This document shows, piece after piece, positions 18,926-28,325 of a DNA stretch of 64,000 bases. Source of the stretch: Lentibacter algarum (GTDB lineage: Bacteria; Pseudomonadota; Alphaproteobacteria; Rhodobacterales; Rhodobacteraceae); the NCBI RefSeq assembly GCF_018860975.1, contig NZ_JAHKQI010000006.1, forward strand, positions 124,001 to 188,000, in the 5' to 3' direction. A program made the position numbers and the translations under genes. Under the pieces are notes generated by a model that worked only from the letters and a program-made list of their open reading frames with translations, was not told the origin of the DNA and ran no database searches. How positions within the stretch are numbered: the first letter of the stretch is position 1; every line of letters begins with the position of its first letter.

Positions 18926-19159
18926 GACTTTGAGTTATCAAAAGCGCAATTCGCAAAGAGGGCGGCATAGACGAAAGCAGTTTCCTTCAAGCAAAATCCG
19001 TCAGTCAAACGCGCCCTTGGGGCTCATCCCAGCCCTAACAAGCCAAAAAGCCCAAAAATCCTGCTGCCAGTGGGGCTGTAGGGAACTATCCGCTTGACGT
19101 TCGGGCCGCTACTCTGTTGAACCTGCTGCACTTGCAAAGCAAAGGTTACAGGGCGCGCA

Positions 19160-20953
19160 ATGGACGATCAAAACAAGAATCTTATTCTCGCAGTTGCACT
19201 CAGCATGCTGGTCATTCTGGCTTGGAGCGTGCTCTTTCCGCCGCCCGAACCAACGCCAGAGCAGATCGCGGCGAACGCACCCGAGAGCCAAACCACAGGT
19301 TCTAGCGAAGCAACCGTGCCGACGGCAACCGCCGAAGCCGGAACTGCAACGACCACCCAACCCACCAAAGACCTTTCAGCAAGCGCAGCCCGCGTGGCGA
19401 TCGAAACCGATACTTTGTCAGGGTCGATCTCGCTCGCAGGCGGGCGCATCGACGAGCTTTCACTGAAAAATTATCGGGAAACGCTCGATGAAAACAGCAA
19501 GATCGTCCAACTGCTCAAGCCAACAAGTGAAGACGAAGCCTATTACGCCCTGTTCGGCTGGGCACCGAGCACCGGCCTGACGCTTGACACCGTCCCCGGT
19601 GCGAGCACGATCTGGTCGGTTGAAAGCGGCGAGACTCTCACCCAAGACAGCCCCGTCACCCTTGTTTGGGACAACGGCGCCGGACTGGTGTTCCGCCGCG
19701 AGATCAGCCTTGACGATGCCTCTATGTTTTCGATCACACAAACAGTTGAAAACACCGGTGCAGGCACTGTCGCACTGGCAGCCTATGCAACGGTTGCACG
19801 GCACGGTGAGCCGTCGGACATGAAAAACTTTTTCGTTTTGCACGAAGGTGCGATCAACTCGGTTGACGGACAATACGCTGAAACCAACTATGACGACATC
19901 TCGCCTAGCAGTGACTTTGAAGAGCTGACCATGGCGGAATACGGCTGGACAGGCTTCACCGATCACTACTGGCAAACCGCGCTGATCGTGAACGAGCCCG
20001 GCACCAAGCTCAGCACTTATCACGACCCGCGCAGCGACATTTTCCAGGCCACAACGAAACACGCCACGCACACGCTCGCGGCGGGCCAAACCGTCAGCGC
20101 CTCAACGCGGCTCTTTGCTGGTGCCAAAGAATGGGAAACCATTCGCAATTACGAGAACACCCAAAACGTCCCGCAGTTTCTCGACAGCATCGACTGGGGC
20201 TGGTTCTTCTTTATCACCAAGCCGATGTTCTGGCTCCTGCACAACATCAACCTGCTGATCGGCAATATGGGCTGGGCGATCATCGGTCTGACATTTGTGA
20301 TCAAACTCATCCTCTTCCCGCTGGCGTATAAGTCCTATGCCTCGATGGCGAAGATGAAAGAGCTGCAACCGCAGATGGAGAAGATCAAGGAAAACGCTGG
20401 TGACGATCGCCAGAAAGTTCAGCAAGAAATGATGGCGCTCTACAAAAAAGAAGGCGCAAACCCTGCCGCCGGCTGTCTGCCGATCTTGCTGCAAATTCCG
20501 ATCTTCTTCTCGCTCTACAAAGTTATCTTTGTCACGCTCGAGTTGCGGCACGCGCCGTGGATCGGCTGGATCAATGATCTTTCAGCGCCTGACACCTCAA
20601 CCATCTACAACCTGTTCGGCCTTCTGCCTTGGGACGCGCCTGCTGCCGGCTCGACGATGGCGCTGGTGTTTATCGGTGTGCTGCCGATCTTGCTTGGCGT
20701 CACAATGTGGCTGCAACAAAAGCTCAACCCCGCGCCCAGCGACCCGGTGCAACAACAGATTTTCGCCTGGATGCCTTGGGTGTTTATGTTCATGCTCGGC
20801 AGCTTTGCGTCGGGTCTGGTGATCTACTGGATCGCCAACAACACGATCACCTTCACCCAGCAGTATCTGATCATGCGCTGGCACGGCTATAAGCCTGATG
20901 TGTTCGGAAACATCACCTCGTCCTTCAAGAAGAAGACCAAGGAGTCTGAATGA
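19160..20953 (+). CDS. yidC: Membrane protein insertase YidC
   Basis: 597 aa with a typical Gram-negative YidC plan: an N-terminal anchor (NLILAVALSMLVILAWSVLF), a Thr/Ala-rich linker, a large periplasmic beta domain (residues about 75-340), then the conserved Oxa1 core from WGWFFFITKPMFWLLH with the inner-membrane spans and the cytoplasmic loop KMKELQPQMEKIKENAGDD. It inserts and folds inner-membrane proteins with or without SecYEG. The next gene overlaps by 4 bp. No rnpA or rpmH is upstream here, which is common in Rhodobacterales. Confidence 0.97.
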   Translation: MDDQNKNLILAVALSMLVILAWSVLFPPPEPTPEQIAANAPESQTTGSSEATVPTATAEAGTATTTQPTKDLSASAARVAIETDTLSGSISLAGGRIDELSLKNYRETLDENSKIVQLLKPTSEDEAYYALFGWAPSTGLTLDTVPGASTIWSVESGETLTQDSPVTLVWDNGAGLVFRREISLDDASMFSITQTVENTGAGTVALAAYATVARHGEPSDMKNFFVLHEGAINSVDGQYAETNYDDISPSSDFEELTMAEYGWTGFTDHYWQTALIVNEPGTKLSTYHDPRSDIFQATTKHATHTLAAGQTVSASTRLFAGAKEWETIRNYENTQNVPQFLDSIDWGWFFFITKPMFWLLHNINLLIGNMGWAIIGLTFVIKLILFPLAYKSYASMAKMKELQPQMEKIKENAGDDRQKVQQEMMALYKKEGANPAAGCLPILLQIPIFFSLYKVIFVTLELRHAPWIGWINDLSAPDTSTIYNLFGLLPWDAPAAGSTMALVFIGVLPILLGVTMWLQQKLNPAPSDPVQQQIFAWMPWVFMFMLGSFASGLVIYWIANNTITFTQQYLIMRWHGYKPDVFGNITSSFKKKTKESE

Positions 20954-21696
20954 ACGCGCAGGTCACCCAACTTTGGCGCTACCCTGTCAAAAGCCACGGC
21001 CGCGAAGCGCTTGAAAGCGTGGTGCTCACGGCTGGTCAGACCTTGCCATGGGACAGAACATGGGCCGTCGCACACGACAGCTCTGACGCTGACGGGAGCG
21101 AATGGGTGCGCTGCCAGAACTTCTCGATCGGCACCAAAGCCCCGCGTCTCGCGGCGATCAATGCGCAATTGGATGAGGTCACAGGGCTGGTAACTTTGAC
21201 CCACCCTGACCTCGAAACACTGACTTTCGACCCTGACAGCGAAGGCGACAAGCTCGTCGCTTGGGCCGGCCCGCTTGTGCCCGAAAACCGCGCGCAATCC
21301 GTGCGGGTCATTCGCGGGCAACAGCGCGGCTTTACCGATACGCCCTTTGCCTCGGTCTCGCTGATGAGCGAAGCGTCGCACCGAGACGTTGAGGCAAAGC
21401 TCGGTCATGCCCTCGAAGACCAACGCTGGCGTGGCAACATCTGGTTTGACGGCTTGCCCGCGTGGGATGAGTTCAACTGGATCGGCAAGACCGTCCGCAT
21501 CGGTGAGGCTGAACTCACTGTCAAAGAGCCCGTCGTGCGCTGCATGCACACCACCGCCTCGCCCGTGACGGGCGCGCGCGATGTCGACACGCTCAAGACA
21601 CTCAAAGCCAACTGGGGCCACCAGAACTTTGGCATCTACGCCGAAGTGACCCGCACTGCCGAGATCAAACGCGGCGACACAATCGAGGTGCTCTGA
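20950..21696 (+). CDS. MOSC-domain protein, YcbX-like
   Basis: 248 aa. An N-terminal beta-barrel (VTQLWRYPVKSHGREALE) precedes the MOSC core, with RVIRGQQRGFTDTPFASVSLMS and FDGLPAWDEFNWIGKTV (both familiar MOSC blocks) and a conserved Cys in VVRCMHTTASPVTG. MOSC proteins carry or use the molybdenum cofactor, often in reductive detoxification of N-hydroxylated compounds. It overlaps yidC by 4 bp and shares its last base with the engB start, so the three are one operon. Confidence 0.85.
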   Translation: MNAQVTQLWRYPVKSHGREALESVVLTAGQTLPWDRTWAVAHDSSDADGSEWVRCQNFSIGTKAPRLAAINAQLDEVTGLVTLTHPDLETLTFDPDSEGDKLVAWAGPLVPENRAQSVRVIRGQQRGFTDTPFASVSLMSEASHRDVEAKLGHALEDQRWRGNIWFDGLPAWDEFNWIGKTVRIGEAELTVKEPVVRCMHTTASPVTGARDVDTLKTLKANWGHQNFGIYAEVTRTAEIKRGDTIEVL

Positions 21697-22349
21697 TGCA
21701 ACTTCCCTTTCCTGAAGCCGAAGCACCCGATGACATCAGCCTTGAAAAGGGCCGCAAAATGTTTGCGGGTGGCGGGGCCGAGTTCCTTAAGGGCGTGGTC
21801 GCGATGTCGGGCCTGCCTGAAGGCGACAGGCTTGAGGTTTGCTTTGCGGGCCGCTCCAACGTGGGCAAATCAAGCCTGATCAACGCGCTGACAAACCGCA
21901 AGGGGCTGGCGCGAGCCTCAAACACTCCGGGCCGCACACAAGAGATCAACTTTTTCACCATCGACGAGAGCCACTATCTCGTTGACTTGCCCGGCTACGG
22001 CTATGCCAACGCGCCCATCGCAGTTGTCGAAAAGTGGCAGCGATTGCTCAAGCAATATCTCTCCGGTCGTCAGAACCTGCGCCGCGCCTTTGTGCTGATC
22101 GACGCGCGCCACGGCATCAAAGCTGTCGATGAAGAGATCATGTCGCTGCTCGACAGCTCCGCTGTGACCTTCCAATGCGTGCTCACCAAGACCGATAAAC
22201 TCAAGGTTGGCGAGCTTGAAAAAATCCTCAAGCAAGTGCGCGAGAAACTGTCAAAACATCCCGCGGCCTTTCCCGAGCTTGTCGTGACATCAAGCGAAAA
22301 AGGCCTCGGCATTGACGTTTTACGCACCATCATCGCGACGCTTGTTTAG
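21696..22349 (+). CDS. engB: Ribosome-biogenesis GTPase EngB/YihA
   Basis: 217 aa. All G motifs are readable: G1 GRSNVGKSSL, G2 NTPGRTQEI, G3 DLPGYGYA, G4 TKTDKL and G5 around TSSEKG. It helps assemble the large ribosomal subunit in the cytoplasm and is generally essential. It lies in the yidC-MOSC-engB operon, a frequent arrangement in alphaproteobacteria, and argB follows after 36 bp. Confidence 0.96.
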   Translation: MQLPFPEAEAPDDISLEKGRKMFAGGGAEFLKGVVAMSGLPEGDRLEVCFAGRSNVGKSSLINALTNRKGLARASNTPGRTQEINFFTIDESHYLVDLPGYGYANAPIAVVEKWQRLLKQYLSGRQNLRRAFVLIDARHGIKAVDEEIMSLLDSSAVTFQCVLTKTDKLKVGELEKILKQVREKLSKHPAAFPELVVTSSEKGLGIDVLRTIIATLV

Positions 22350-22385
22350 CCCTCTTGCAAGCCTGCCAGCATCCGGACGCACAAC

Positions 22386-23246
22386 ATGAAAAAGCTCGAT
22401 ATGAACACCGATAGAAAAGCCACCGCCCGCACCCTTTCAAACGCATTGCCAGACTTGCAGCGCTACAATGGTGCAATCGTTGTGGTTAAGTTCGGCGGTC
22501 ACGCAATGGGCGATCAAGCGGCGATGGACACATTCGCGCGTGACATCGTGCTAATGCAGATGGTCGGCGTGAACCCTGTGGTTGTTCATGGCGGCGGCCC
22601 GATGATCAACGAAAAGCTCGACACGCTCGGCATCAAAAGCACCTTTGTTGACGGCAAGCGCGTGACAGATGCCGCCACCGTCGAAGTCGTCGAGATGGTG
22701 CTCTCGGGCCTCGTCAACAAGCGTATCGTGCAGGCCATCAACGGCCAGGGCGGCAAGGCTGTTGGCCTCTCGGGCAAAGACGCAAACCTGATGGTCTGCA
22801 CGCAAACAAACCCCGATCTCGGCTTTGTGGGAACGCCAACAGACATGGACGCCACCGTGTTGCATGATCTGTTTGAAAAGGGCTCGATCCCGGTTATCGC
22901 CCCCATCGGCGCTGGTAAAAACGGCGAGACATTCAATGTAAATGGCGACACAGCCGCTGGAGCTATTGCCGCCGCGCTCAAGGCTGACAGGCTCTTGTTG
23001 CTCACCGATGTCGCAGGTGTCAAAAACGCCGAGGGCGATGTCGTGACCGAGCTTAAAGCCGACTCGATCCGCGAGATGATCGCAAATGGCACGATCGCCG
23101 GCGGGATGATCCCCAAAACCGAAACCGCGCTCATGGCCATCGACGGCGGCGTGCGCGGTGTGGTTATTCTCGACGGTCGCGAGTCAAACGCCTGTTTGCT
23201 GGAACTCTACACCCAACACGGCGCTGGTTCGCTTATTCGCGGCTAG
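22386..23246 (+). CDS. argB: Acetylglutamate kinase ArgB
   Basis: 286 aa. Amino-acid-kinase features are [11 protein letters not shown] (phosphate loop), [14 protein letters not shown] (acetylglutamate binding), NVNGDTAAG and the ADP site [10 protein letters not shown]. It phosphorylates N-acetyl-glutamate in the second step of arginine synthesis and is usually feedback-inhibited by arginine; the N-terminal helix before VVKFGG is long enough for the arginine-sensitive hexamer. The start could also be the second Met (MNTDRK) a few residues in. Confidence 0.95.
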   Translation: MKKLDMNTDRKATARTLSNALPDLQRYNGAIVVVKFGGHAMGDQAAMDTFARDIVLMQMVGVNPVVVHGGGPMINEKLDTLGIKSTFVDGKRVTDAATVEVVEMVLSGLVNKRIVQAINGQGGKAVGLSGKDANLMVCTQTNPDLGFVGTPTDMDATVLHDLFEKGSIPVIAPIGAGKNGETFNVNGDTAAGAIAAALKADRLLLLTDVAGVKNAEGDVVTELKADSIREMIANGTIAGGMIPKTETALMAIDGGVRGVVILDGRESNACLLELYTQHGAGSLIRG

Positions 23247-23283
23247 GCTTGCATCGCCTGCGCGATACGATCAAATTGCGACA

Positions 23284-24078
23284 ATGGAACACGAAACTCT
23301 CTTTCGCTTGTCGGTCTTTCTCGGGCTGTTCGTGCTTTTGGCGCTTGCCGAAGCACTGCTGCCCCGCCGTGCGCGCCGCACGCCACGCAGCCAACGCTGG
23401 GTCGCAAACTGGGGCCTGTCGCTGCTCAACACCGCGACGCTTTGGTTGCTGGCACTGGCTCTGCCGTTGCTCGCTGTTGGTGCCGCGCTCGATGCATCTG
23501 CAAGTGATTTGGGGCTTTTTAACGCCCTCAACTGGCCGCTTTGGGTCGAGATCATCCTCGCCATTCTGATCTTTGATTTCGCCATTTGGGCGCAGCATTT
23601 GATCACTCATAAGGTGCCCCTCCTCTGGCGCTTGCACCGCGTGCATCACGCTGACACCGAAACCGACGTAACAACTGCGATCCGCTTTCACCCTGTCGAA
23701 ATTGCCCTGTCGATGCTGCTCAAAATAGGGCTGGTTTACCTGATCGGCCCCTCGGCATTGGCGATCATCCTGTTTGAAGTGCTGCTCAACGGCACGGCAA
23801 TGTTCAACCACGCCAACCTGCGCCTGCCCTTGCCGTTTGATCGCGCTCTGCGGTTGGTGCTCGTCACGCCCGACATGCACCGCGTGCATCATTCGGTTCA
23901 CCGCGCCGAGCACGACAGCAACTACGGCTTTTCGCTCTCGCTCTGGGACAGGCTGTTTCACACCTACATCGCGCAACCAAGCGAAGGCCACGACGAGATG
24001 CATATCGGCCTTCAATGGCAAGACGAACGGCCAAGCAAACTCGGATGGAGCCTATGGTTGCCCTTCACCAAGCGCTAA
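23284..24078 (+). CDS. Fatty-acid hydroxylase/sterol-desaturase superfamily protein
   Basis: 264 aa from the ATG at 23284. Several membrane spans (FLGLFVLLALAEALL, TLWLLALALPLLAVG, ILAILIFDFAIW) surround the histidine boxes HLITH, LHRVHH, FNHANL and HRVHHSVHRAEHD, which bind a di-iron centre. Members hydroxylate or desaturate lipids in the membrane; bacterial versions often act on ornithine lipids or carotenoids, or are uncharacterised. It overlaps the next gene. Substrate unknown. Confidence 0.85.
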   Translation: MEHETLFRLSVFLGLFVLLALAEALLPRRARRTPRSQRWVANWGLSLLNTATLWLLALALPLLAVGAALDASASDLGLFNALNWPLWVEIILAILIFDFAIWAQHLITHKVPLLWRLHRVHHADTETDVTTAIRFHPVEIALSMLLKIGLVYLIGPSALAIILFEVLLNGTAMFNHANLRLPLPFDRALRLVLVTPDMHRVHHSVHRAEHDSNYGFSLSLWDRLFHTYIAQPSEGHDEMHIGLQWQDERPSKLGWSLWLPFTKR

Positions 24079-24686
24079 GCCCCGCGCCCGAACAGCACGC
24101 GCTTGCTGTTTACGGCGCTCTGCATGATGGCGAAGAAACCGTTGTTTTGCTCGGCCCTGAAGAGGGGTGTTTCTGGCCGGCCTTCACCCATACGTCCGAG
24201 TATGGTGATGGCCTACCAAACCCGCTCGACCGTTTTTCAAAGCGGATTATTTCCGACTTCGCAGAAAGCTGGGGCGGCATAGCTGTCTTCCCCTCCGACG
24301 GGCCGCCTTACCCGCCGTTCATGCAATGGGCGATGGCCAGCGGCCAAGCTTGGCAGTCACCGATCGGAATGCTCGTGCATGCGCGCGCCGGGCTCTGGGC
24401 CTCCTACCGTGGTGCCGTGCGCCTCCCCGCGCTCTATGACTTGCCCGAAGCAGGCCAAAACCCCTGCGACACCTGTGCCGACAAGCCCTGCCTAACCGCC
24501 TGCCCTGTTGGCGCTCTGAACGCATCACAATCTTACGATGTGCCCGCCTGCAAAGCCCATATAGGCTCGCCCGAAGGCGCCGATTGCTTGAAAAGCGGTT
24601 GCCTTTCGCGGCGCGCCTGTCCACAATCTCAGGCTTTCGGGCGCGCGCCGGAGCAGTCAAATTTCCACATGAAAGCCTTTTTATGA
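24045..24686 (+). CDS. 4Fe-4S ferredoxin-like protein
   Basis: 213 aa from the ATG at 24045 (a second ATG lies at 24054). The cluster motif CDTCADKPCLTACPVGAL is in the C-terminal third, and further cysteines (PACKAH, DCLKSGC, RRACP) could bind a second cluster. The N-terminal two-thirds carry no familiar redox domain. It overlaps both neighbours by a few bases (ATGA with the phosphatase gene). It may be an electron carrier or a small oxidoreductase; the partner is unknown. Confidence 0.7.
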   Translation: MEPMVALHQALSPAPEQHALAVYGALHDGEETVVLLGPEEGCFWPAFTHTSEYGDGLPNPLDRFSKRIISDFAESWGGIAVFPSDGPPYPPFMQWAMASGQAWQSPIGMLVHARAGLWASYRGAVRLPALYDLPEAGQNPCDTCADKPCLTACPVGALNASQSYDVPACKAHIGSPEGADCLKSGCLSRRACPQSQAFGRAPEQSNFHMKAFL

Positions 24687-25180
24687 CCCTCAGATTAGTT
24701 CTTACCAGACACGCAAAATCAAGTTGGGATGACCTTACATTGAGTGACTTTGAGCGCGTGTTGAACAAGCGCGGTCAAGGCGCGGCCAAAGCTATCGGGG
24801 CATGGATATCTGCGCAGGGCTACACGCCTGACGCGGCCCTCTGCTCGGCCGCTACGCGCACCCGCGAGACACTTGAGCGCTCGGGACTGCAACCTGAAAC
24901 ACAGTTTCTTGACGGGCTTTATCATGCTGGTGCTGACAAAATTCTCAGCATCGCGCAGGGCAAAGGCTCGGGCAAAACGCTCATGATCGTGGCCCACAAC
25001 CCCGGTATCGCCGAGTTTGCAGGCCGCATTTTGCAGCGCACGCCGCAACACCCGCGTTTTGCAGACTACCCGTCAGGTGCGACTTTGGTTGCTGATTTTG
25101 AAGCCGAACGCTGGGCCGATCTGCGCTTTGGCGCCGGCACACCGCTTGCTTTTATCGTGCCGCGCGAGCTGACGGAATAG
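24683..25180 (+). CDS. SixA-type histidine phosphatase
   Basis: 165 aa from the ATG at 24683 that overlaps the preceding TGA. The phosphohistidine nucleophile motif is LTRHAKSSW, and the second catalytic His is in IVAHNPGIAEFA. SixA-like enzymes dephosphorylate histidine-containing phosphotransfer proteins; others act on small phosphates. The last 29 bp overlap the 3' end of the opposite-strand DUF2235 gene. Confidence 0.85.
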   Translation: MTLRLVLTRHAKSSWDDLTLSDFERVLNKRGQGAAKAIGAWISAQGYTPDAALCSAATRTRETLERSGLQPETQFLDGLYHAGADKILSIAQGKGSGKTLMIVAHNPGIAEFAGRILQRTPQHPRFADYPSGATLVADFEAERWADLRFGAGTPLAFIVPRELTE

Positions 25181-26252
25181 GCGGAAGTTTCACCCGCGGC
25201 AGACTTGGCGCAACACCGGCTGCGAGCGCGCGCTCATCAACGCTTTTGTGCAGGCTCTCACAAACACCGGCACCCACACGGCGGCGCCGACGGTGCCAGA
25301 ACAGCTTGCCCCAGCCACGCCATGTCCCGATCGACGCAGCAAACGGGTCTTGTTCGAAGCGCTCCTGCCATCCCTCAGGCAAAGGCATGCCGCATCCCTC
25401 TGCCTTGGTGAGCATCCATACCAGCGGGATATTGGCCAGTGTCCGCGCCCGTTCGTCGCGGTCAACATGACCGCCAACATCGCCGTGCGAACCTGAAAAC
25501 CACACTTGCTCCACGCGCCCTTGCCAGTCTTGTGGACAGGTCCAAAGCACCGGCTCAAAAACACGGCGCGTTTCGTGTAGCGCCAGCGCGTGAAACCCGT
25601 GCCGCACGGAAGCGCCGAGCTGATGGTTGTGAAAAGAATGCGCCTTGCGCGACAGCCGCCACAACAGCGGAAGCTGGAGACCAAGCCTCTTGACCGTATC
25701 CCAAACGCCGATCATTTCGATACTGGTCTGCGCGTGGCAATGAGCGCTCGCAAATGTCTTTATCTGGTCAGTCGGAGCGTCGTTCTGGTAAAGCCTGTAG
25801 GCCTGCTCGACATTGCGCTCGGTGGCACATTCAGCCCGCAAGAGCCCGACTTTGTCGATCACACCAGCCAGCGAACGCACAGCATAAGCGCCGCGCGAAT
25901 ACCCAAAGAAAAAAATCGTGTCGCCGGGGCGGTAGCGCGACGCGAGGTAGCCAAAGGCACGCTTGATTTGACGGTTCATACCCCGTCCAAGCATCACATT
26001 TCGAGTGCTGCGCCAATCGGCCCACTGCACACCGGCTTCATAAAACACCGACACAGGTGCTCCGATTTCGCTGAGCAGACGGTAGGTGCGCCCTGCGTTG
26101 GTTTCACATCCCGGCTTGAGCGAAGACATGGTTCCGTCAAGGATGATCACATGTATCATCGGTGCGCGGGTATGAACCTGCGCGGTGCTTCCCTGTCTCT
26201 GTGCCGGCCACAGCAGGTTAAACAGGCCCTTTTTCAAGCGGTTGAACGGCAT
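25152..26252 (-). CDS. DUF2235 alpha/beta-hydrolase-like protein
   Basis: 366 aa from ATG at 26252; an upstream ATG at 26327 is also in frame. DUF2235 text: LDGTMSSLKPGCETNAGRTY (Asp-Gly-Thr phosphatase-like strand), FFGYSRGAYAVRSLAG with the nucleophile Ser, and VWFSGSHGDVGGHV. The fold is shared with type VI secretion phospholipase effectors, but no secretion genes are nearby, so a housekeeping lipase or esterase is as likely. Its 3' end overlaps the phosphatase gene on the other strand. Confidence 0.75.
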   Translation of the reverse strand: MPFNRLKKGLFNLLWPAQRQGSTAQVHTRAPMIHVIILDGTMSSLKPGCETNAGRTYRLLSEIGAPVSVFYEAGVQWADWRSTRNVMLGRGMNRQIKRAFGYLASRYRPGDTIFFFGYSRGAYAVRSLAGVIDKVGLLRAECATERNVEQAYRLYQNDAPTDQIKTFASAHCHAQTSIEMIGVWDTVKRLGLQLPLLWRLSRKAHSFHNHQLGASVRHGFHALALHETRRVFEPVLWTCPQDWQGRVEQVWFSGSHGDVGGHVDRDERARTLANIPLVWMLTKAEGCGMPLPEGWQERFEQDPFAASIGTWRGWGKLFWHRRRRRVGAGVCESLHKSVDERALAAGVAPSLPRVKLPPIPSARAAR

Positions 26253-26394
26253 AGCTACTTTTCTTTCATCGGCTCCCAAACTTGTGCCAAAAGCAGGCAA
26301 TTGCCAAGCACCATTACAGATGAACAAGACATCGTGATGGCGTGTTCATGCCGATAAGGTAACAAAACCTTGTTCAGGAAAGGTGAGCAAAGAC

Positions 26395-26420
26395 TGGGAA
26401 AATACTCTTAATTTTTCCCA
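26395..26420 (-). terminator. Possible terminator of the ornithine decarboxylase gene
   Basis: Perfect 8-bp stem TGGGAAAA/TTTTCCCA with a 10-nt loop, 13 bp past the decarboxylase stop on the minus strand. The stem is AT-rich and the following T-run is weak. Confidence 0.4.
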
Positions 26421-26432
26421 AATCTGCCGTTC

Positions 26433-27584
26433 TTAGCCACGCCCGACGGTGATCACCTCACGCGGGCCGTAGCCGTTAAAACCTGTCGCTATTGCCAGCG
26501 TATAAGCGCCCATAGCCTCAAACAGCAGGTAGTCCCCTTCCTGCAAATCAGCAGGGCATTGCAGCGCTTCGGGCAGCACATCAAGGCTGTCGCAGGTTGG
26601 CCCGAAGGCGCGGCGCGGTGTCGGTTTGCCGCCCACAAGCGTGCCGTCGGGGCGCACAAACGTCAGCCGTGTAACTGCAAAAATATCGCGCCACTCGGCA
26701 AAACCGCCGTAAATTCCATCGTTCAAAAACAAGCTGCCATCACCGCGCAGCGCCTTCACGCGGGTTCCAAGCGTGAAACATTCCGCAACCATCGCCCGCC
26801 CCGGCTCACAGATAAGCGCAGGCACTTTGCCAGCGAACACCCGTTCCGCCGTCTCTTTGATCACATCAAATACCTGCTCAAGATCAGGCGCGCTGCCGCT
26901 GCGATGCGAGGCAAAGCCGCCGCCGACGTTCAGCCGCCTGAGCGTGACACCAGCCTTGCCAGCAATCTCGGCGCTCGCCTCGATGTATCGCGCCCAGGCG
27001 CTCGCATCGTCGCATTGCGTGCCAGGGTGAAAGCTGAGCGCAGGGGCATAGCCAAGCTTTGCCGCGGCCTTTAGCAAGTCAACCGCCGTCGCCTCATCGG
27101 CACCGAACTTGTCACCAAAATCATAATGCGCGCCCGCCACGGGCAGCTTGAAGCGCACAGCAACTTCCTCTGCAACTTCCTCTGCAGCTTCCTCGCCTGT
27201 GCGCGCCGGCCCGAGCTTCTGAAGCTCGCTCATTTCATCAACCGACCACGACGCAACCCGCGCCGCCTTTCCCGCCGCAACTTCTGCCTTTGAGCGCACA
27301 GGGTTGTTGTAATGCAGCGCCGCATTCGGGGCTGCCCGGCGCACCTGAGCGATCTCTTCAGGGCTGGCAACATCAAAGCCCTTGATCCCTGCCGCAACAA
27401 GGTTTTCCAGCACTTCCGGCGCGGCATTGGCCTTGACCGCGTATGTCACCAAGCCGTCAAAACCGCTAACAAACCGCCGCGCCTGTGCTTGCAGCACCTC
27501 GGGGTTAAAATACAGCGTCGCAACATCAGGCTCTTGGGCGCGAATGTGCTCTTGTGGGGTTTTGTAACGGCTCGTCTCAAACAT
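26433..27584 (-). CDS. Ornithine/lysine decarboxylase-type enzyme (fold-type III PLP)
   Basis: 383 aa, the length of alphaproteobacterial ornithine decarboxylases. The PLP lysine lies in VTYAVKANAAPE, the phosphate-binding glycines in LNVGGGFASH and CEPGRAMVAE, and the second-subunit cysteine in GPTCDSLDVL. It should make putrescine from ornithine for polyamine synthesis. It is divergent from an Lrp-type regulator gene 101 bp away, a likely control pair. A 12-bp triplicated tract (27160-27195) encodes an acidic AEEV-like insert that looks recently expanded. Confidence 0.9.
   Translation of the reverse strand: MFETSRYKTPQEHIRAQEPDVATLYFNPEVLQAQARRFVSGFDGLVTYAVKANAAPEVLENLVAAGIKGFDVASPEEIAQVRRAAPNAALHYNNPVRSKAEVAAGKAARVASWSVDEMSELQKLGPARTGEEAAEEVAEEVAVRFKLPVAGAHYDFGDKFGADEATAVDLLKAAAKLGYAPALSFHPGTQCDDASAWARYIEASAEIAGKAGVTLRRLNVGGGFASHRSGSAPDLEQVFDVIKETAERVFAGKVPALICEPGRAMVAECFTLGTRVKALRGDGSLFLNDGIYGGFAEWRDIFAVTRLTFVRPDGTLVGGKPTPRRAFGPTCDSLDVLPEALQCPADLQEGDYLLFEAMGAYTLAIATGFNGYGPREVITVGRG
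27160..27195. repeat. Three tandem 12-bp units in the decarboxylase gene
   Basis: GCAACTTCCTCT occurs twice in tandem (27160-27171, 27172-27183), followed by a diverged third unit. It encodes repeated Ala-Glu-Glu-Val on the minus strand and stays in frame. Confidence 0.75.
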
Positions 27585-27685
27585 ATCTGCCTCGCTTTTC
27601 TTTCAGCTTGCCAGCAAAAGATGTCGATTCATCGCGGCACTTCTGGCATAATGCATGTAACCTAGAGCAAAATGACGATCTTATA

Positions 27686-28117
27686 ATGCATACTGACGAA
27701 ACCGACGAAGCGCTGCTCGCCCTCCTGTCAGAGAACGCCCGCGCGCCCGTTGCCACGCTGGCCCGCAAAATGGGCCTTGCTCGCACCACAGTTCAGGCGC
27801 GGATCGAACGGCTCGAAACTTCTGGTGCAATCGCCGGTTACACTCTTCGCCGCAGCCAAAGCGCGAGCGCACCTCTGCGCGCCACAGTGCTGATCTCGAT
27901 CGAGCCTCGCTCAGGCCCCGCCGTGCTGGCCCGTTTGCGGGCCCTTCCCCGTGTCGAACAGGTTCATACGACGTCCGGCCGCTGGGATCTGATCGCAATC
28001 TTGCGCGCCCGAACCACTGAAGAACTCGACGAAACCCTCGACGATATCGGTGCGGCCAAAGGCGTGAAAAGCTCCGAAAGCCTCATTCACCTCAGCACCA
28101 AGATAGACCGCGGCTAA
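27686..28117 (+). CDS. Lrp/AsnC-family transcriptional regulator
   Basis: 143 aa from the ATG at 27686. N-terminal helix-turn-helix: DEALLALLSENARAPVATLA then GLARTTVQARIERLE. C-terminal RAM ligand domain: VLISIEPRSGPAVLARL and VHTTSGRWDLIAILRA. It probably senses an amino acid and controls the divergent decarboxylase gene. Two copies of ATAATGCAT (27648-27656 and 27683-27691, the second across the start codon) may be its sites. Confidence 0.9.
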   Translation: MHTDETDEALLALLSENARAPVATLARKMGLARTTVQARIERLETSGAIAGYTLRRSQSASAPLRATVLISIEPRSGPAVLARLRALPRVEQVHTTSGRWDLIAILRARTTEELDETLDDIGAAKGVKSSESLIHLSTKIDRG

Positions 28118-28257
28118 GCAACGCGCGCCTCGTTAAGTTAACGCCTCTTAACTTTTCGCCGCAAAACTGTGCATACGCATTCTGCACTGTGGTATGCACT
28201 GCGGTATGCACCCAAGTCACAGGCGCGTTTTCAGCCTTTGGCGCGCCGTTAACCACA

Positions 28258-28291
28258 AAGTGCGCAGGCTTTAGGGAAAGCTTGCGCACTT
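28258..28291. terminator. Bidirectional hairpin between lrp and valS
   Basis: Left arm AAGTGCGCA (28258-28266) pairs with TGCGCACTT (28283-28291), with an inner GCTTT/AAAGC stem and an AGGG loop. It lies in the 208-bp convergent gap and could stop both transcripts, though T-runs are weak. The same gap holds two tandem 12-bp units TGCACTGYGGTA at 28183-28206. Confidence 0.55.
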
Positions 28292-28325
28292 GTGTTATAC
28301 GTTGTTTTCAAACAGAAAAACTTGG

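Noticed and set aside
28183-28206. Two 12-bp tandem units TGCACTGYGGTA as a CRISPR start
   Set aside because: Only two units with no spacers; a simple duplication in a convergent gap.
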